Of a stretch of 10,317 bases of DNA, positions 7,660 through 10,317 are shown one piece after another. The stretch spans positions 438,197 to 448,513 of the forward strand of contig MU069480.1 in assembly GCA_002284615.2 (NCBI GenBank), read 5' to 3'. The translations under genes were made by a program, and so were the position numbers. Below the pieces are notes generated by a model. That model was not told the DNA's origin. It saw nothing but the letters and a program-made list of their open reading frames with translations, and searched no databases. This DNA is from Dunaliella salina. Its lineage: Eukaryota; Chlorophyta; Chlorophyceae; Chlamydomonadales; Dunaliellaceae. Each line of letters begins with the position of its first letter. Positions within the stretch are counted from its first letter, which is position 1.

Positions 7660-7899
7660 ATGACGGGGTCCCAAAACATCTTAATTCTGCTGTGTGCCTT
7701 CGTGGCACCACTCATCCAGCCTCCTCTTGAGGATGAAGACACTGATTTCTGGCAGGAGGCCATCAATCTGCTTCTTCCAGCAATAATGAGCGGTGCTGGC
7801 GGGTATGCAAGCCTGATGGCATGCTCTCTCCTTGCAGAGGCAGGAGAAATGAGGGCTGGGAAAAAGCCCAGGGGCTTCTGGAGCGTACCCAAGTTTTAA
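7660..7899 (+). CDS. Short ORF in the Harbinger-type element, possibly a truncated transposase N-terminus
   Basis: A 79-codon frame starts with ATG at 7660, immediately after a TATA-like GTATAAAGG (7651-7659), and ends with TAA at 7897-7899. It opens with a hydrophobic stretch (NILILLCAFVAPL), then an acidic EDEDTDFWQEA, and a second hydrophobic helix (ASLMACSLLAEAGEM). It ends in basic KKPRGFWSVPKF. Harbinger transposases commonly start with a hydrophobic or alanine-rich helix followed by a basic run and an aromatic FW motif before the DDE domain, and this tail resembles that arrangement. No DDE catalytic residues are present, so even if correct it is only a remnant. It could equally be a chance ORF; the opposite strand is also open here (7638-7892). 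Confidence 0.3.
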   Translation: MTGSQNILILLCAFVAPLIQPPLEDEDTDFWQEAINLLLPAIMSGAGGYASLMACSLLAEAGEMRAGKKPRGFWSVPKF

Positions 7900-8068
7900 T
7901 TTGGTATGAGTAGCATTGTCAGAATACAGGTAAAATGCATCATCTCATCACCTCAGGGGGGCCGTTTCTAGCATGGCTTTACCTTCTGGAGGGTGGTGGC
8001 GGCGAAAGGAGAAAGTAGGGAACCTATTATTTTCCTCAATCATGCCCCCCCCACCTTAATTACGATTT

Positions 8069-8156
8069 CCTAATTATAATTAGGGCATCGTAATTATGGA
8101 CCTAATTAAGTGGTGTGACCGCGGAATTAATTTACTTTTCCCTAATTATAATTAGG
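8069..8156. repeat. Two identical perfect 16-bp palindromes in the Harbinger-type right end
   Basis: CCTAATTATAATTAGG occurs at 8069-8084 and 8141-8156, 72 bp apart, and each copy equals its own reverse complement. The surrounding right subterminal region is rich in further TAATTA and CTAATTAAG motifs. Subterminal repeats of this sort are usual binding sites for transposase or its Myb-like partner in the superfamily, but the function here is inferred. Confidence 0.7.
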
Positions 8157-8202
8157 AAATTGTAAATAAATGCGTAATTAATTACAAGTGTGATCCCAGC
8201 CT

Positions 8203-8625
8203 TATGGTGGTTCTCATTTATGTTTGGGCTTGGCACTCTGGAAAAAAATGGAAATCGAGAAAATTGAAATTTTTCATTAAACAAAAGCATTTTTCAATGC
8301 GTACGTGTGGGGTAAAGCTGAATCGGGACATCATGAACGCAAAGAGTGGCGCACCTTTCCCCTGCCCGCAAGAGGAACAGAAGCAGCTGAGAGTGAGGAC
8401 TACGTGGAGAGCAAGGAGGTGGTGGGCACTGACTCTGGCGGTCAGGAGTCCCCAGAGACAGATAGCACTGCAGGTTGTATGGGGAGTGTTGGGGAGGCTG
8501 CCGCATGGGAGCCAACCCGCCGAGCGTGCACAATTTCAAAATGTGTTTTTTTTTCGATTTATAAGGATTCTATTGTCTTCAATTTTTCATAGCGTCCAGC
8601 CCAAACATAAATAAGAACTGCCATA
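8203..8625. mobile_element. TA-flanked terminal-inverted-repeat element (body 8205-8623)
   Basis: The left end TGGTGGTTCTCATTTATG, continuing TTTGGGCT, matches the reverse complement of the right end (TGGCAGTTCTTATTTATG, continuing TTTGGGCT) at 23 of 26 positions. Similarity fades into A-rich sequence inside. TA dinucleotides at 8203-8204 and 8624-8625 are the apparent target duplication, which points to a Tc1/mariner-like or other TA-targeting MITE. The plus-strand paralogue at 4390-4393 has the unfilled site (AAGTCTTGACC against AAGTCT-TA-ACC after removal). The core, about 8300-8540, is clearly richer in G and C than the A/T-rich ends and open in more than one plus frame, but encodes no transposase I recognise. 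Confidence 0.65.
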
Positions 8626-8832
8626 AGACTTCTTGTGCCATTTTCCTCAGTGCCTACTTAGAGAACCTTTGCACTACGTTACATTATGAGTGCTTGTGTT
8701 TCATCAGTTGACGCCTCTTTATATAAACTTTTTTTTTTTTGACTTGTCTAGTTTCAGGTCTGTGTTTCCGCTTTTTTTCCCCGCTCAATTGCCCTTCTAG
8801 GCCGATATAGCATTGTAATCTTACCTTATCTA

Positions 8833-9399
8833 CAATGGACACAACTGGAGTGCATTAAGGAATGACCCAATATTCAGTAACAGCACTAGCAGTGAGTCCC
8901 ACCAATGGAGGCTAACTATGAGCAGCCCAGCTAATGAGGATTTGGAGGTCGTCCAGGGAGTCTTACGACTGAGTGGTCAGTCAGGTACAGACTTTCAGCC
9001 ATTTACCTCGGAGGAATCCCGCACGAGGGGCGCCAGAAAGACCTTTTTTTGACCTTAACCTTCATGAATGTGCAGGATGTTGGCAATGTACATGAAAATT
9101 TCATTATAAAAATTACAGGAGATGCTAATGGTCCCAGAGTGGAGCTATGGGCTGTTACAGGGTGTTCTGAGGCCAAAAGAGTGATCTGGATCCTATGGTT
9201 TTCATCATTGACTGGACTAAGCGTAAGATCTCTGTCATAGAACCCTTTATCCTCATGTGCAGAGCCAGAAAAGAGGTCATGCTCCCCAGAAGACTTCACG
9301 GGCATTTTCCACTGGGAAGCTCCCCTTATTGCTAGTCGGACTCTTTCCTAGGTTTCTTTCGCAAACCCAATCATGCCGACCATTATAATCCATCATGGG
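8833..9399. other. Unassigned stretch, no confident gene
   Basis: No recognisable gene. A plus frame open from about 8820 to a TGA near 9051 has protein-like composition (MSSPANEDLEVVQGVLRLSG, then DFQPFTSEESRTRGARKTFF) and ends in a run of seven T, where slippage or a sequencing indel would move it into the next frame. That next frame stays open to 9240. No family match is evident and the start is not defined. Confidence 0.3.
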
Positions 9400-9555
9400 G
9401 TCTGCTCTATTTGTAGCCCATGCTTGTGTGCATGCAAGGGCAGTACCAGCCTATTACGGGCTTTATGGGCTACAAGGTTGTGTGTGGTCTGTTCAGTTTA
9501 TGGTCTGCGTATGCATTAGCAGGGGACAGTGCCAGCCTGGTAAGGGCTGTGTGAG
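9400..9555 (+). repeat. ~87-bp imperfect tandem duplication
   Basis: GTCTGCTCTATTTGTAG at 9400 and GTCTGTTCAGTTTATGG at 9487 start two similar units. Each then has a GCAAGGGCAGTACCAGCCT-like (GCAGGGGACAGTGCCAGCCT) segment and a (TTACGGGCT or TAAGGGCT) end. The period is about 87 bp and the copies are clearly diverged. No protein is implied. Confidence 0.5.
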
Positions 9556-9575
9556 ACCTCACGAAACAAATGTAA

Positions 9576-9905
9576 GGAAATGTTGAACAAATTGATCAGG
9601 CCTTGGAACAACGAGCAGAGGCAACAGCACTGCAGGTGGCAAAGAATAAAGAATATTTTTATTTGTTCTCAGCGCTGTTATGTCTGCTCCTCTGTACCCA
9701 AGCCGGAGAAAGAACTATCATGAATCCCCTCACTAGGCGCGTTCAAAGAATGTGTGCACTTCCTCTTAATACTTTCCCCATCAAACAGCCAAAACACATT
9801 GCATTGAACAAAGAAGGTGGTACAAGCACAGAAGAACAGATGCACAACAGCCTTCAGTCCAGACCTGGCCGCTGGACAAGAAGCATCCATTTAATCTTTG
9901 TTTGA
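9576..9905 (+). CDS. Open frame with weak resemblance to PLGRKT / DUF2368 (possible exon)
   Basis: The frame is open from 9576 (after TAA at 9573-9575) to a TGA at 9903-9905. It begins NVEQIDQALEQRAEATALQV, followed by AKNKEYFYLFSALLCLLLCTQAGER. The pattern Gln-(Val/Ile)-Ala-x-x-(Lys/Arg)-Glu-(Tyr/Phe) leading into a hydrophobic segment is like the region before the first membrane span of plasminogen receptor PLGRKT-type proteins. After GER the sequence (TIMNPLTRRVQRMC) no longer resembles that family, no clear splice donor is placed there, and there is no good ATG. If real it would be one exon or a pseudogene fragment; a chance amphipathic ORF is just as possible. Confidence 0.22.
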   Translation, partial: GNVEQIDQALEQRAEATALQVAKNKEYFYLFSALLCLLLCTQAGERTIMNPLTRRVQRMCALPLNTFPIKQPKHIALNKEGGTSTEEQMHNSLQSRPGRWTRSIHLIFV

Positions 9906-10007
9906 GCAATTCTGGATGAATTTACATTTGTGCAAGAAGAAAGAAGTGCTGTGGGCAGGGAAACAAAGGCAATGTACGGCACTTCTCCAAAGAGGCTTTT
10001 ATGCTAC

Positions 10008-10092
10008 AGTCCTAGAACCAATGCCATAACCAGTGCCATGGCCCATGCTTTGCCTCTTCAACGAGGCTTGCCACAGTCCCAGGACCAGTGCC
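10008..10092 (+). repeat. Short 67-bp-spaced duplication
   Basis: AGTCCTAGAACCAATGCC (10008-10025) and AGTCCCAGGACCAGTGCC (10075-10092) match at 15 of 18 positions. A further near copy, ACCAGTGCCATGGCCCATGC, lies between them. Slightly further on, ATGCACCCCCT occurs twice around 10179-10205. Confidence 0.45.
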
Positions 10093-10213
10093 CACTCCCT
10101 GCAAGACGAAGCGACCGCGGAAAGATTGACACATTTAAATGTTTTCAAGAGCAGTCCACAAGCTTTGGAGAGGCGCACATGCACCCCCTGCACATATGCA
10201 CCCCCTTTCCAAT

Positions 10214-10216
<3 letters not shown>

Positions 10217-10263
<47 letters not shown>

Positions 10264-10264
10264 G

Positions 10265-10317
<53 letters not shown>
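10217..10317 (+). repeat. (AG)n microsatellite
   Basis: An almost uninterrupted AG dinucleotide run continues to the end of the window, broken only by GGAGGGAGAG and a GATAG variant around 10260-10275. The reading frames it opens (Glu-Arg alternation) are not genes. The true length is unknown because the window ends inside it. Confidence 0.95.

Larger units (their letters stand above)
7492..8204. mobile_element. Non-autonomous PIF/Harbinger-type element with TTA target duplication (body 7495-8201)
   Basis: TTA at 7492-7494 and at 8202-8204 flank a 707-bp body. The left end GGCTGGGGTCACACT matches the reverse complement of the right end, GGCTGGGATCACACT (14 of 15), and a second block TAATT(C/A)ATTACGCATTTA follows on both sides. 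A 3-bp TWA target duplication with inverted termini beginning GG is characteristic of the PIF/Harbinger superfamily. A further inner inverted pair GCGGTCGCACC (7583-7593) and GGTGTGACCGC (8112-8122) lies near the ends. The body is too short for a transposase plus Myb-like gene, so it is a deletion derivative or large MITE that would need proteins from elsewhere. Confidence 0.75.
7364..8832 (-). mobile_element. Inverted copy of the SINE-like repeat, split by two insertions
   Basis: The two remaining parts are 8624-8832 (5' part on the minus strand) and 7364-7494 (3' part). Read on the minus strand, the 5' part has TAAGGTAAGATTACA, GAGCGG, CGGAAACACAGACCTG and AACTAGACAAGTC, then GGCACAAGAAGTCT. 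The 3' part has GGAATGCTCAAATGTTTGAC, ATGCAGATTGCATGATG and CCCTATTGCA. All have counterparts in the same order at 4045-4525. It holds one ~150-bp unit where the plus copy holds two. Everything between 7495 and 8623 is inserted DNA. No flanking duplication was found for this copy. Confidence 0.65.

Noticed and set aside
8294..8614. Three overlapping ORFs in the TA element core
   Set aside because: They overlap on both strands, have no recognisable transposase motifs, and reflect a short stop-poor core.
8960..9005. Extension of the minus repeat copy to a TGAAAGTCTGTACCTGA segment resembling 4031-4045
   Set aside because: The match is about 18 bases, lies about 140 bp away from the homologous block, and overlaps the plus copy's target duplication, which should not be shared; likely chance.

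Overview
This window looks like eukaryotic nuclear DNA. The signs are a probable 3' splice site at the left edge, a protein dominated by glutamine and serine/proline low-complexity sequence, nested cut-and-paste elements with typical target-site duplications, a SINE-like dispersed repeat and a long AG microsatellite. There are no bacterial features: no compact gene packing, no Shine-Dalgarno-led operons, no rRNA or complete tRNA. The lineage cannot be fixed from the sequence alone. Animals and land plants both remain possible.

Layout. Positions 1-2070 are relatively GC-rich and carry the only convincing gene: the 3' part of a multi-exon gene encoding a low-complexity, polyQ protein of unknown identity (exon about 22-1665, + strand). 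Its last codons lie in the first unit of a ~105-bp tandem array that continues past the stop to about 1985. Positions 2070-3500 are AT-richer and I see no recognisable gene.

Positions 3518-8832 are mostly a graveyard of mobile DNA. One dispersed, SINE-like repeat family occurs three times: a degraded copy near 3518-3632 (+), an apparently complete copy at 4037-4525 (+) flanked by a 13-bp direct repeat, and an inverted copy spanning 7364-8832 (-). The inverted copy is broken by a 419-bp TA-flanked inverted-repeat element (8205-8623). At the edge of that element sits a 707-bp TTA-flanked PIF/Harbinger-type element (7495-8201). Removing both insertions restores a sequence that lines up, without a gap at the junction, with the uninterrupted + copy. 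This gives the insertion history directly. The Harbinger-type element has a short ORF that may be the truncated start of a transposase.

Positions 8833-10317 hold no confident gene. One open frame (9576-9905) has a stretch resembling the membrane-proximal part of PLGRKT/DUF2368 proteins, but this is weak. Two small duplications and an AG microsatellite close the window.

The genes do not form a pathway. The most informative content is the nested transposon history, the apparently undescribed repeat family, and the coding gene whose end is built from tandem repeats that run past its stop codon.
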